From contig DAOUMD010000292.1 of NCBI GenBank assembly GCA_034412795.1, positions 1 through 64,000 of the forward strand: a stretch of 64,000 bases of DNA, read 5' to 3'. This document shows positions 34,326-42,090 of the stretch, piece by piece. How positions within the stretch are numbered: the first letter of the stretch is position 1; every line of letters starts with the position of its first letter. Under the pieces are notes generated by a model. The model worked only from the letters and a program-made list of their open reading frames with translations, made no database searches and was not told where the DNA came from. The DNA comes from JAUVPY01 sp034412795. GTDB taxonomy: Bacteria; Chloroflexota; Anaerolineae; 4572-78; NAK82. Position numbers and translations under genes: made by a program.

Positions 34326-36044
34326 TTGACCCAAATACACCAGTATCTCACCGACAAATCGGCCGATGAACTGGTTGACTTGCTGATGGATCTCCTCCAG
34401 CAAATAGACGAAGCAACCCGTCGCCGCTTCTGGGAACAACTTGCACCGCCCGGCCTGGCCACAGCCGACCTGTGTTATCCTTCGCCGGAGGCGTTCCTGG
34501 CCGACGTGAAGACGTTCGTCACCGCCGCAGCCGCGCGTGAATATTACGACGAGGAGGCGGCTGATTACTTTGGTGAGGATCCCGCCGACCGCAACTACCA
34601 CGTACAACAGGGTTACATAGATGAGTACGATATTGAGTACCACACCGGCATGTCCGAACTGGAGGGATTGTTGGAGGCGGCCGGCTCGTACTACGAGGCT
34701 GGCTGTTTTGACGTGGCCGCCGACGCCTACGAGCAACTGCTGGGGTTGCTGCTACCCAACCGGGGTTATGACCTGTTTGGCGTAGATAGCCCGTTGAGTG
34801 AGTTGGGATTCAACGATCGACAACTGGTCGAACAGCTTTTTGTCGCGTTGCGTCAGGCGTCGGCGACGGACCCGGAGCGGTTTGCACCTCGTGCATTGGC
34901 CTTTCTGGAGTCATGCTCGGGCGGTTGGCAGGACTTTCCCCAATATCTGATCCAGTCCTGTCAAGGGGAAGGTACCCAGGAGCCGGTCGCCGCACTGCGG
35001 CGTTACCTGGAAGAGCAGGCGATGGAACTGGACTCGTCGCCGGCCCCGGAGGGTGAATGGCCCGTTGCCCCTCTATCGTTGCGATTGCTCATCCGTCTAA
35101 TGCGTGCCCTGGATGGGCCCGGGGCCGCGGTTGAGTTGTGCACCCGCTTCCGATTCCGTTACCCTGACCTGTACATGCCCCTGCTGGAGGGCTGCACGGC
35201 GCGAGAGGCATGGGAGGAATTGCTGCGCTTCGGTACAGAAGCACTGACCCAACCACCCCGGCCTCGTGACGGAAGGTACCCTCATGGCGATCAATTGCAC
35301 GACCTGGCTCCCGGCGTCGTGCGTCACCGGATGGCCTGGGCCCAACAGCAATTGGGCGATCTGCCAGCGGCCTTTATTCATCGCCGTACAATCTTTGAGG
35401 AGAGCGCCCGGTTCGAGGATTACCTGGCCACCCTGGACCTGGCCGGACAACTGGGCGAGTCGGTGGCCCAGGAGTATACGGCCAAGGTCATCGCTTTTCT
35501 TCGGAAGCAGACAAGCCAGCTCCCCCTGCTTTGCCAGGTCTACTTGCACGCCGGCCAGTATGAGTCGGCCTTCCGCGCGGTCAAGAACTTGAGCGTCTAC
35601 GGTGCTCTGAACGAACTCAAACTGGTCGCCAAGGCTCACCTGCTGGCTGGCTTGCACGCTCGGCCGGTGAACGGCGAGTACCTGCCCAAAATCAGAACAG
35701 ACCTGGACGACAGCGCTGCGCACAACGAGTATGCCCGTTTCTTGCGCGACCATTTGCCAATGCCAGATTCGACCTTACCCCAACGTGCGCTTTACATTCA
35801 GTGTGCTGAACACCTCTACCAGAATATCCTGGAGACACACATCGAGGCTGGCAGCAAACGCTACAAGACGGCGGCTTACTACTGTGCGCTGCTGGCCGAA
35901 ATCGCCGTGCACGCGGAACACGTGGACAAGTTTGTCGAATGGTACGAAGATCTGCTGGCTCGCCACAGCCGACGCTGGAGCCTGCGTAAGATCCTGGATA
36001 CCAAAACGCGCCCGGTGCTCAAACAGGCTGCGCAAGGTGATTGA
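34326..36044 (+). CDS. large helical (TPR-like) protein, unknown
   Basis: 572 residues, all helical, with TPR-like pairs (LEAAGSYYEAGCFDVAADAYEQLLGLL; LCQVYLHAGQYESAFRAVKNLS). The start is unusual: the first standard codon is TTG at 34326, yet the only strong ribosome site (AAGGAGG, 34291-34297) lies 7 nt before an in-frame ATA at 34305. It ends where the next basic-tailed gene begins, so they are an operon. Possibly a scaffold protein. Confidence 0.7.
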   Translation: MTQIHQYLTDKSADELVDLLMDLLQQIDEATRRRFWEQLAPPGLATADLCYPSPEAFLADVKTFVTAAAAREYYDEEAADYFGEDPADRNYHVQQGYIDEYDIEYHTGMSELEGLLEAAGSYYEAGCFDVAADAYEQLLGLLLPNRGYDLFGVDSPLSELGFNDRQLVEQLFVALRQASATDPERFAPRALAFLESCSGGWQDFPQYLIQSCQGEGTQEPVAALRRYLEEQAMELDSSPAPEGEWPVAPLSLRLLIRLMRALDGPGAAVELCTRFRFRYPDLYMPLLEGCTAREAWEELLRFGTEALTQPPRPRDGRYPHGDQLHDLAPGVVRHRMAWAQQQLGDLPAAFIHRRTIFEESARFEDYLATLDLAGQLGESVAQEYTAKVIAFLRKQTSQLPLLCQVYLHAGQYESAFRAVKNLSVYGALNELKLVAKAHLLAGLHARPVNGEYLPKIRTDLDDSAAHNEYARFLRDHLPMPDSTLPQRALYIQCAEHLYQNILETHIEAGSKRYKTAAYYCALLAEIAVHAEHVDKFVEWYEDLLARHSRRWSLRKILDTKTRPVLKQAAQGD

Positions 36045-36058
36045 AAGGAAAACACCCT

Positions 36059-36994
36059 ATGACCAAAACACGCAAAAAACGGAAGCGAAAGCAGCACAAG
36101 CCGAGCTTCTCGTCACTTGCTCTTCTGCGACCACGCCTGGATGAGTTGCTGAGCAATGAAGCGCTGGTCAAAAAAGATGCCCAGGCGCTCAAGGAGGACA
36201 TGAACGCGGTGTTTAAGGAGGTCGAGGCGTCCGAATTTCTGCCCGTTTTGCTCAAGGCCTATCCCGATGCCCCAGCGCCGGTTCAGGCTCGTCTGGATGC
36301 CGTGCTACCCGAATGGCTGGCTGAACACAAGTACATAGACCCGTTGCTAGAACTTGTGAAACAGCACCGCATTGACTATGAGGACCAGCAACGCGCTCTC
36401 GCCTGGCTCGAAGCTGCTGGCGCTGATCTCTCCGGTCTGCAAGAACGCCAGGCACAAACTTCCTTCTACCAGGCCCATACGTACGCTGACAATTCCCAGA
36501 GCTTTATCATTGTGTTCTGGTACACAGACGGCCGGCGGCGAAGAGTTCAGGGCATGAACTTTCTTGTTGACTTTAATCCGCCGTGGGAGGGAGCCGTCAA
36601 GGACATCGCCGTCTTTCCACGTTGCCCACCCGAGAGGGCCATTCAAGAGTACCTGGATTTTTGGGCCCAAAGCGGTATGCCGCCCACGCCATTAGGTGCT
36701 GCCGAAGCAAAAAGGGAGATTCTGAAAAGCCTGGAGGCTAACCGGCGTGAAGAGATTCGCCTGCCGCGCGACCTGATTCGTGCCCGTGATCTGTTCCTCG
36801 AACATGTGCTCAGCCTGCCGGATACGCCCGAAACGCCGCCATTCACGGCAGAGGATTTTGATCAACTCGCTCGCACAGGTGAATCACCGGAATCAATTAG
36901 ACACTTCGAGCAGACGGTGGGGCGCCGGATACGCCTGGAGGATGGCAAGGAAGTGATTGTGATGGGGGATCCCTTTGATGAGGATGAGTGGTGA
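36059..36994 (+). CDS. unknown protein with polybasic N-terminus
   Basis: 311 residues from the ATG at 36059 (AAAGG upstream). The first 15 residues are TKTRKKRKRKQHKP-like. A helical part and a mixed domain around SFIIVFWYTDGRRRRVQGMN follow, then a helical tail ending DPFDEDEW. No family recognised. It follows the TPR-like gene by 14 nt. Confidence 0.65.
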   Translation: MTKTRKKRKRKQHKPSFSSLALLRPRLDELLSNEALVKKDAQALKEDMNAVFKEVEASEFLPVLLKAYPDAPAPVQARLDAVLPEWLAEHKYIDPLLELVKQHRIDYEDQQRALAWLEAAGADLSGLQERQAQTSFYQAHTYADNSQSFIIVFWYTDGRRRRVQGMNFLVDFNPPWEGAVKDIAVFPRCPPERAIQEYLDFWAQSGMPPTPLGAAEAKREILKSLEANRREEIRLPRDLIRARDLFLEHVLSLPDTPETPPFTAEDFDQLARTGESPESIRHFEQTVGRRIRLEDGKEVIVMGDPFDEDEW

Positions 36995-37022
36995 TGATCC
37001 AACCCCAACCAGAATGCCGACC

Positions 37023-37057
37023 TTTGCCCCCTGATGAGCGAGATAGAGAGGGGCAAA
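37023..37057. other. hairpin between convergent genes
   Basis: TTTGCCCC (37023-37030) pairs with GGGGCAAA (37050-37057) across 19 nt, between the plus-strand operon end and the minus-strand TIR-caspase end. It may stop transcription from either side, but no clear T-run follows. Confidence 0.35.
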
Positions 37058-37201
37058 AAGATGAGCAATTGCCGAGTTACTCACACTCATCGGTGCTGAT
37101 GAGAATCTCCCCCAGCAACTCGACGGCCCGCACCTGGGGCGAGCCAGGTTTCCCAGTCTTGTAAGGTGGTGCGACTTGGTGGGACCCCGTTATCCGTCCG
37201 A

Positions 37202-38524
37202 TTATCCCCTGGCGAATGCGATGGGGAAATCTTCCTCCATAGCCGTGGCTTTGAAGATGGGATGTTGGCTGGCCTGGATGGCGGCCGCGCGGGCCGGGAC
37301 GTGGTCGGCCACGTGGCGGAAGACGTCGAAGACGCGCACGTAGCCGTCGCCCAGCGTCCGGCCCCGGCCGCGCAAAGCCTCCAGCAGGTAGTGGGTGAAC
37401 AAGCTGTTGCCCATGCCCGCCAGCGCCCAGGAGTACTCGTTGGGTCGACAGGCGGCCATGACGACACGTCCCACGCCCTGGGCCAGGGCCTGGTAGTAAT
37501 CCTCGCTCAAGCCGGTCTTGAACCCCGGCGTGTCTCCTTTGGGATCGCCAGCGCCGCCGCTGTGGCAACTGTCGAAGACCACCAGCAAGCGACCGGCCTG
37601 GATGGCGAGCAGCAATTGCGTCATCTCCTCGCCGGGGATGGCCGTGCCGGGCAGGTCATCCGGGTGGCAGTCGTAGGGCAGGATGTACTGCTTGAGTTTC
37701 GAGTTTTGGGTTTTGAGTTTCGAGTTTTGAGTTTTGAGTTTTGAGTTGGGCGAGTCGTGGGCGCCGTGGCCGGAGAAGAAGATCACGGCCGTGTCGTCGG
37801 GGCCGGCCCGCGCCGCCAAGTCGGCCAGGGCGGCGCGAATCCCATCGCCGGTTGCCTCGCCGTCGAGAAGCTGCCTGACCTGCCCAGCCGGGTAGCCACA
37901 GGTGACCGGGTCGGTTAACAGAGCGCATACATCGCGGGCGTCGTCGAGCACTATCTCGGGCAAGGGCCTGACGTGCGGGTAATTGGCGACGCCAATGATC
38001 AGGGCGTGCCCAGACTCAAACACACCCGATGGCAGTGGGGGCAATTTGGCCCGGTCGGCCCGATCTTGGAGGTAACCTTCGACCTGGATGGGTGGTACCC
38101 CCAGGATCCCAGCCAGCAGGCGCTTGAAGGCCCCTTCGTCGTCCGGGCCGCGAAATTCAACCATTTCGTAACGGCGCAAGAAGGCGGGCAGCTCACGCCG
38201 CGTGGGGCGATCCGCGCCTGGCGTCAGGACCGGGATGACGCGATAGCCAGGCTCATCCTCTACCCGGGTCTGGATGGCGACCCGCATCTGCTCGTTCTGC
38301 CAGCCTTCGATCTGCCCCGAGCCGATGAAGACCGCGCAGGCACCCGCCGCCCACAGCGCCTCCTCCATTTGCTCCTGGAGCGGCTGGCCAGGGATGCTGT
38401 GCCAGGGTCCGAACCAGAAGGAGAGCCGCGCGTCGCCCTGCAAGCGCCGGGCCAGGACATCGACGAAGTCTTGGTTCTCCTGGCTGTAGCTGAGGAAGAC
38501 ATGATGTGGGCTTGGGTCATTCAT
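37202..38524 (-). CDS. TIR - caspase-fold protease with repeat-coded loop
   Basis: 440 residues from the ATG at 38524; a TTG at 38557 is less likely. TIR domain 8-145 (HHVFLSYSQENQDFV, GWQNEQMR with the W-x-N-E site of these TIRs). Caspase domain about 170-440: His253 in FFSGHGAH and Cys320 in VFDSCHSGG. Between residues 258 and 279 the protein reads NSKLKTQ repeated, coded by seven heptanucleotides (37694-37742) next to the catalytic His. The start overlaps the small gene before it by 8 nt. Last gene of the minus-strand signalling locus; likely a protein-cutting effector. Confidence 0.9.
   Translation of the reverse strand: MNDPSPHHVFLSYSQENQDFVDVLARRLQGDARLSFWFGPWHSIPGQPLQEQMEEALWAAGACAVFIGSGQIEGWQNEQMRVAIQTRVEDEPGYRVIPVLTPGADRPTRRELPAFLRRYEMVEFRGPDDEGAFKRLLAGILGVPPIQVEGYLQDRADRAKLPPLPSGVFESGHALIIGVANYPHVRPLPEIVLDDARDVCALLTDPVTCGYPAGQVRQLLDGEATGDGIRAALADLAARAGPDDTAVIFFSGHGAHDSPNSKLKTQNSKLKTQNSKLKQYILPYDCHPDDLPGTAIPGEEMTQLLLAIQAGRLLVVFDSCHSGGAGDPKGDTPGFKTGLSEDYYQALAQGVGRVVMAACRPNEYSWALAGMGNSLFTHYLLEALRGRGRTLGDGYVRVFDVFRHVADHVPARAAAIQASQHPIFKATAMEEDFPIAFARG
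37694..37742 (+). repeat. heptanucleotide array GAGTTTT x7, inside caspase gene
   Basis: Seven tandem 7-mers (GAGTTTC, GAGTTTT, GGGTTTT, GAGTTTC, then GAGTTTT three times) plus a partial eighth. Three units code seven residues, so gain or loss of one unit shifts the frame. Confidence 0.95.
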
Positions 38525-38642
38525 AGCGATGCCAGCCTGTTGTGCTTTGCCGGGCAAACAGCTTGTTTGCCTGGTCTATCCACCATTTCACGTCCTCGTC
38601 TCCCGGAACCTGGCTGACCAGTTCCCTCGTTTCATTCTCCAC
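38517..38642 (-). CDS. 41-residue gene coupled to TIR-caspase
   Basis: GTG at 38642 with GGGAGG exactly 6 nt upstream; ends at 38517, overlapping the TIR-caspase start by 8 nt. Sequence is acidic then amphipathic (VKWWIDQANKLFARQ). Too short for the usual ORF cut-off, but the ribosome site and overlap support it. It may be a small adaptor or simply set translation of the protease. Confidence 0.6.
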   Translation of the reverse strand: MENETRELVSQVPGDEDVKWWIDQANKLFARQSTTGWHRYE

Positions 38643-38683
38643 TATTAGCCTCCCACGATTGGAAGTAAGATCAGGTTATTACC

Positions 38684-39025
38684 CTAGACAGCAAAGTCTA
38701 GCTCGGCCAAGTCGGCTTGTCCGGTCAGATAGTAAAAGCTGGCCGAGAGGGGCGTATCACGGTATCCCTCTTTGGTGGCCGTTGCCTGCACCGTGTATTC
38801 ACCCTCCTGGTGCTCACTCTCTTTGAGTTTAAGGGAGGCCACACCCCTTTGGTCGAAGTTCAGCGAGGACTTGGAGCCATCAGGATAGACGACTCGCCCT
38901 TTTTTGATCGCCATCCCCTCGACAGGCGGGTCGGTCAACACCTTAATCCACACCGTTACCTCTGCCCCCGAAAACGCCGTGGAAGGAGGCGCGTCGGGCG
39001 CGTTGCTGAATTGAATCCAGATCAT
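38684..39025 (-). CDS. cytosolic Ig-like/beta-sandwich protein
   Basis: 113 residues, GGGAG 8 nt before the ATG. The pattern (AEVTVWIKVLTDPPVEG, GVASLKLKES, GEYTVQATATKEGY) is that of a bacterial Ig-like or Big-type sandwich. There is no signal peptide, unusual for such folds. It follows the CARDB-like gene by 12 nt. Confidence 0.7.
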   Translation of the reverse strand: MIWIQFSNAPDAPPSTAFSGAEVTVWIKVLTDPPVEGMAIKKGRVVYPDGSKSSLNFDQRGVASLKLKESEHQEGEYTVQATATKEGYRDTPLSASFYYLTGQADLAELDFAV

Positions 39026-39037
39026 TATCTACGCTCC

Positions 39038-39385
39038 CTAGAAAGACTTCAGAAAGTCCTCAGTTGCCGCAATCTCAAACGCTTCCTCTGTGGCCTGGTC
39101 TCTTTGTCCAGCCAGCCAGACCTGAACTGTGTACGGGCCAGGCTGAAAACGCTCGCTGACGGTCATCTTAAACAGTAGCACCTCTTTGTCATTCCCGGCC
39201 TGCAAGTTCCTGACACTAGCCTGCTGGACGGCAGTTGGGGAACTCGGGTCCCGGCTGCTACTGAGCACTGCATTGAGCATAGCCGTAGCCTTTTCCTGCG
39301 AGTCGTTAACCAACCTGACTGTGACCTGGAGTGTCTCACCCAGTTTGGGCTGATCTGGCTGTATGCTGATTTCATCGATTCTCAT
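39038..39385 (-). CDS. cytosolic CARDB-like beta-sandwich protein
   Basis: 115 residues, AGGAGG 7 nt before the ATG. ISIQPDQPKLGETLQVTVRLVND is the opening of a CARDB/DUF11-like sandwich, closed by GPYTVQVWLAG. No signal peptide. Together with the next gene it probably forms binding or scaffolding parts of the protease locus (inference). Confidence 0.7.
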   Translation of the reverse strand: MRIDEISIQPDQPKLGETLQVTVRLVNDSQEKATAMLNAVLSSSRDPSSPTAVQQASVRNLQAGNDKEVLLFKMTVSERFQPGPYTVQVWLAGQRDQATEEAFEIAATEDFLKSF

Positions 39386-39478
39386 GGATCTCCTCCTGGC
39401 GCTAGTACCCAGTATGGTAGACCAAGGCCACGCCCGTGGCGGCTGAATCTAGCCTATCCAGATCCCCTTGATCGGGCA

Positions 39479-41278
39479 CTAGCTCATATAGTCCTTGGGC
39501 ACAAAGGTTGGGTCGCCCACCAATAGATAATGCGGATCGCCATCGAATTTGTAGTCAGTGAAGTTGTCGAGTCCGTCGGGGTTGAAAAGATGGCGCTCCG
39601 AATTCTTGGCCAGGCGTATGGCTTCCCCGATGGAACGTCCATCTACATACAATGCACTTAGTAAGTCATCCAGTTCGTCGTGCCAATACGCAGTCGAGAC
39701 AGCGCATTGCTGGACCATTGCTCCACGGCGGATGTTCTGCGCCACAAAGAGGTGAGCCAATTTCCGTTTCTGATCGTCAGGGAGGCCGGCTGACGGCTGG
39801 CTGTGCTTGGCCCATTCGTATGCTCCGGTCAGGCAGCCCACCCCCACAATCACCGGGAACCCATCCAGATAGGCCTTAGCGTGGGCCAACGTAGCTGTCG
39901 ACATCGGCTCTGTCCCAAAGCCGTCGTAACTGGCATGCCCCGAATACAAGATCAAGCTTGCCTGGCGATAACGCCGCTCAACTCTTTTTCTCGTGCGCTT
40001 ACCCAAGCTCCCACGCCTGCCACACACGATCCACGCGCAGCGGAAGGGTGCCTGTACCCCGGGGGTCCAATAATGTTTTGTCAGATGCTTCTTGAGTGAT
40101 CGGTAACTGCTCACGGATCGGATTCCTCGAGAGCCATCCTTGTATTGCCTGATCTTGTTGACCTTCAGCAACACCAACAACGCTCCGGGCTCTTGGGGGC
40201 GATCTAACTCCTCAAAAAACAGCACCCGCGCTACGTAGGCGGAACAATCGGAGACAGTGATGCCGAAGATGCGCCCCACCGCCCAATCTATGTCTCGCCA
40301 ATCGGGCCGGCTGCCGTAGCGCCGACCGTCAACTTCAACCCTTTCAAGCTGGTTGTTACCACGCTCTGGCTCTGACATGGGGATTGCCTCCGGGCTGGCG
40401 ACGATAGTCAGGTAACGTGGTTCCAACTTCAGGTCGGCGATAGCATCGTCGAGCTGTTTGTTAATCTCATGGATATCACGCGAGGCTATGGGGATAATCA
40501 CTTCCTCTTTGGCCGCCGCCAAGAAAGGCGCCACCAGGGAGCATTTTCCATACAGGTAGCGCATCTCCCCCTGCGTCTGCTCCAGAAGCGCCGGGTTGGG
40601 TTCCTCATAGTACAACTCAAGATCGCGCGGATTGACGAGGATGACCTTGTCGGTCTGCACCCGCTCCAGGTACATCCGCTGGATATCCCCAGCGCTCACT
40701 TCGTGGATTTGCCATTGACCGGAGTTAGCCGCGAAAAAGCTGCTGACCTGTTTGGGGAGTGCGCCGACCAGGTACACCCTTTTTAGACTGCCCAGGAGCA
40801 TGGCTTCCTGTCGGTAGGCCTCCAGCGTCTCGGCGTCCAGGAAGCACAGGTGTGCCCCTAACGAGGCAGCAAAGGGCGCGGCGGCCAACCCGCCTGGGTA
40901 GTCGTCGCGAGCCACAACCACGCAGGTATCAATGTCGGTGTAGTATGACTGTAATCTCCAAATGTGAGCCACTTGCCGGAAGCGATCCCAGGCAATCCGG
41001 CATTGGGCCGCCAGCAGCGACACCAGGGTACGCTGAACCTGGGAGGAAGGAACGCCTATGTGCACGACAGCCGCATTGCTGAGCGCGTTGCCTTCTTTCC
41101 GGAAATAGCTACGCAGGAAGTGCAAGGGAGCGTCCATGTCTATGGTATTGCCTTCCTGGTGATAAATCAACACCGGCAGCCAACCTTCGGAGCGAATGGC
41201 AATTGGCACCAGGCTCAGAACATCTTGCCAACACGCATCGCTAACCAAAAAGACAGCACGTGTCCGTCGCAGCTTCAC
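39479..41278 (-). CDS. clan CD (C25 gingipain/caspase-like) protease-like protein
   Basis: 599 residues from a GTG with AGGAGG 6 nt upstream. Residues 1-200 form an alpha/beta part with a VYLVGALPKQV cell-wall-repeat-like segment. Residues 250-599 look like a caspase-fold peptidase: LILYSGHASYDGFG (His448), FPVIVGVGCLTGAYEW (Cys482), and the end YLLVGDPTFV, like the GDP motif closing C25 domains. No signal peptide, so intracellular. It is probably a second protease of the locus. CHAT is the alternative family. Confidence 0.65.
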   Translation of the reverse strand: MKLRRTRAVFLVSDACWQDVLSLVPIAIRSEGWLPVLIYHQEGNTIDMDAPLHFLRSYFRKEGNALSNAAVVHIGVPSSQVQRTLVSLLAAQCRIAWDRFRQVAHIWRLQSYYTDIDTCVVVARDDYPGGLAAAPFAASLGAHLCFLDAETLEAYRQEAMLLGSLKRVYLVGALPKQVSSFFAANSGQWQIHEVSAGDIQRMYLERVQTDKVILVNPRDLELYYEEPNPALLEQTQGEMRYLYGKCSLVAPFLAAAKEEVIIPIASRDIHEINKQLDDAIADLKLEPRYLTIVASPEAIPMSEPERGNNQLERVEVDGRRYGSRPDWRDIDWAVGRIFGITVSDCSAYVARVLFFEELDRPQEPGALLVLLKVNKIRQYKDGSRGIRSVSSYRSLKKHLTKHYWTPGVQAPFRCAWIVCGRRGSLGKRTRKRVERRYRQASLILYSGHASYDGFGTEPMSTATLAHAKAYLDGFPVIVGVGCLTGAYEWAKHSQPSAGLPDDQKRKLAHLFVAQNIRRGAMVQQCAVSTAYWHDELDDLLSALYVDGRSIGEAIRLAKNSERHLFNPDGLDNFTDYKFDGDPHYLLVGDPTFVPKDYMS

Positions 41279-41298
41279 GCCTTACCTCCTCTCTCTAT

Positions 41299-41426
41299 CC
41301 GAGTTTTCTCGGAAAGTACCGTTCGCACGTGGGCGTGCTCACTCCGCCCTGCGTAATGAGGAGCGAGGCACCCCCAGGTGCCGAAGCGTCTGCCCCGTTT
41401 GACACTCTTTCCGAGAGATCTCTATC
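41299..41426. mobile_element. MITE-like palindromic element (tentative)
   Basis: Starts CCGAGTTTTCTCGGAAAG, itself a hairpin (CCGAG-TTTT-CTCGG), and ends CTTTCCGAGAGATCTC, a near inverted copy of the start. The interior has a GGCACC/GGTGCC hairpin and no gene. A similar TCCGAG-CTTTTCGGAAAGT piece occurs at 55158. Confidence 0.4.
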
Positions 41427-41462
41427 CGCTGGCAGGCAGACGTAGGGCCTGCCAGCGGATAG
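41422..41462. other. strong 16-bp hairpin
   Basis: CTATCCGCTGGCAGGC (41422-41437) pairs perfectly with 41447-41462 across a 9-nt loop. It lies in the 254-bp gap inside the minus-strand locus, before the protease gene. No T-run follows on either side, so it may be an RNA-processing or partial-termination site. Confidence 0.6.
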
Positions 41463-41532
41463 GCTGAAGCAAGCCAAGGACGAAAGGTTAGTTTTAGATC
41501 ATACCCGGCTCGACTATTATTCGCCAGCAATG

Positions 41533-42054
41533 CTAAATGCACCCACGCTTCTTACACAGCTTCCAATGCTTGGAGTCCTTAGGCGGGTTGCAACTTGATT
41601 GGCAATAGTCCGCTTCGGAGTGAGGCTCCTCGCAAAGAATCTGCAATTTATCTTCCTGACGAATGGCCAGGACCACATTGCGGCTCCAGCCGAGGGGAAC
41701 ATCGTCAAGATTCTTGATTTGCAACAAGCACCAGACGGTCTCCTCCGCGTCAGCATCCTCCGGCGGTTCGTAGCGCAACAGATCCAGGTAGGATTCCTTG
41801 ATCTCATTGCCCACCTCAAGTTCATCTCCCGGGTCCTGGAAATCACGCACGAACAACCTGAAGTCGCCCTTGAACGTCAACAGCAGCCATTTGACGTCAT
41901 CGAGGGGGATGGGTTCAGGCGGGTTAGCCTCCAGAATCTCGCTGACCGTCACCACCTCCGTCATCTCTGACTCTGGGAAAAGGCGCAGGGTGTCATCTAC
42001 TTTATCTTTGTGGCGCCAGCGCCAAATCCGCTCCAGTTTGAATTTGCCGAGCAT
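41533..42054 (-). CDS. unknown protein with Cys-rich tail
   Basis: 173 residues, AAAGGAG before the ATG. An acidic mixed domain (1-135) ends in a Cys-rich tail: CEEPHSE, DYCQSSC, WKLCKKRGC, with five or six cysteines and a His, a likely metal site. It follows the TIR-nSTAND-propeller gene by 36 nt. No family recognised. Confidence 0.65.
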   Translation of the reverse strand: MLGKFKLERIWRWRHKDKVDDTLRLFPESEMTEVVTVSEILEANPPEPIPLDDVKWLLLTFKGDFRLFVRDFQDPGDELEVGNEIKESYLDLLRYEPPEDADAEETVWCLLQIKNLDDVPLGWSRNVVLAIRQEDKLQILCEEPHSEADYCQSSCNPPKDSKHWKLCKKRGCI

Positions 42055-42090
42055 TGTCCTGTCTCCTTTCTTTATGGACTTAAAGCCAGA

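Noticed and set aside
37694..37742. Could the 7-bp tandem array be a CRISPR?
   Set aside because: Units are 7 bp with no spacers; simple tandem repeat.
41422..41462. 16-bp hairpin as a Rho-independent terminator
   Set aside because: No T-run follows on either strand; kept only as a hairpin.
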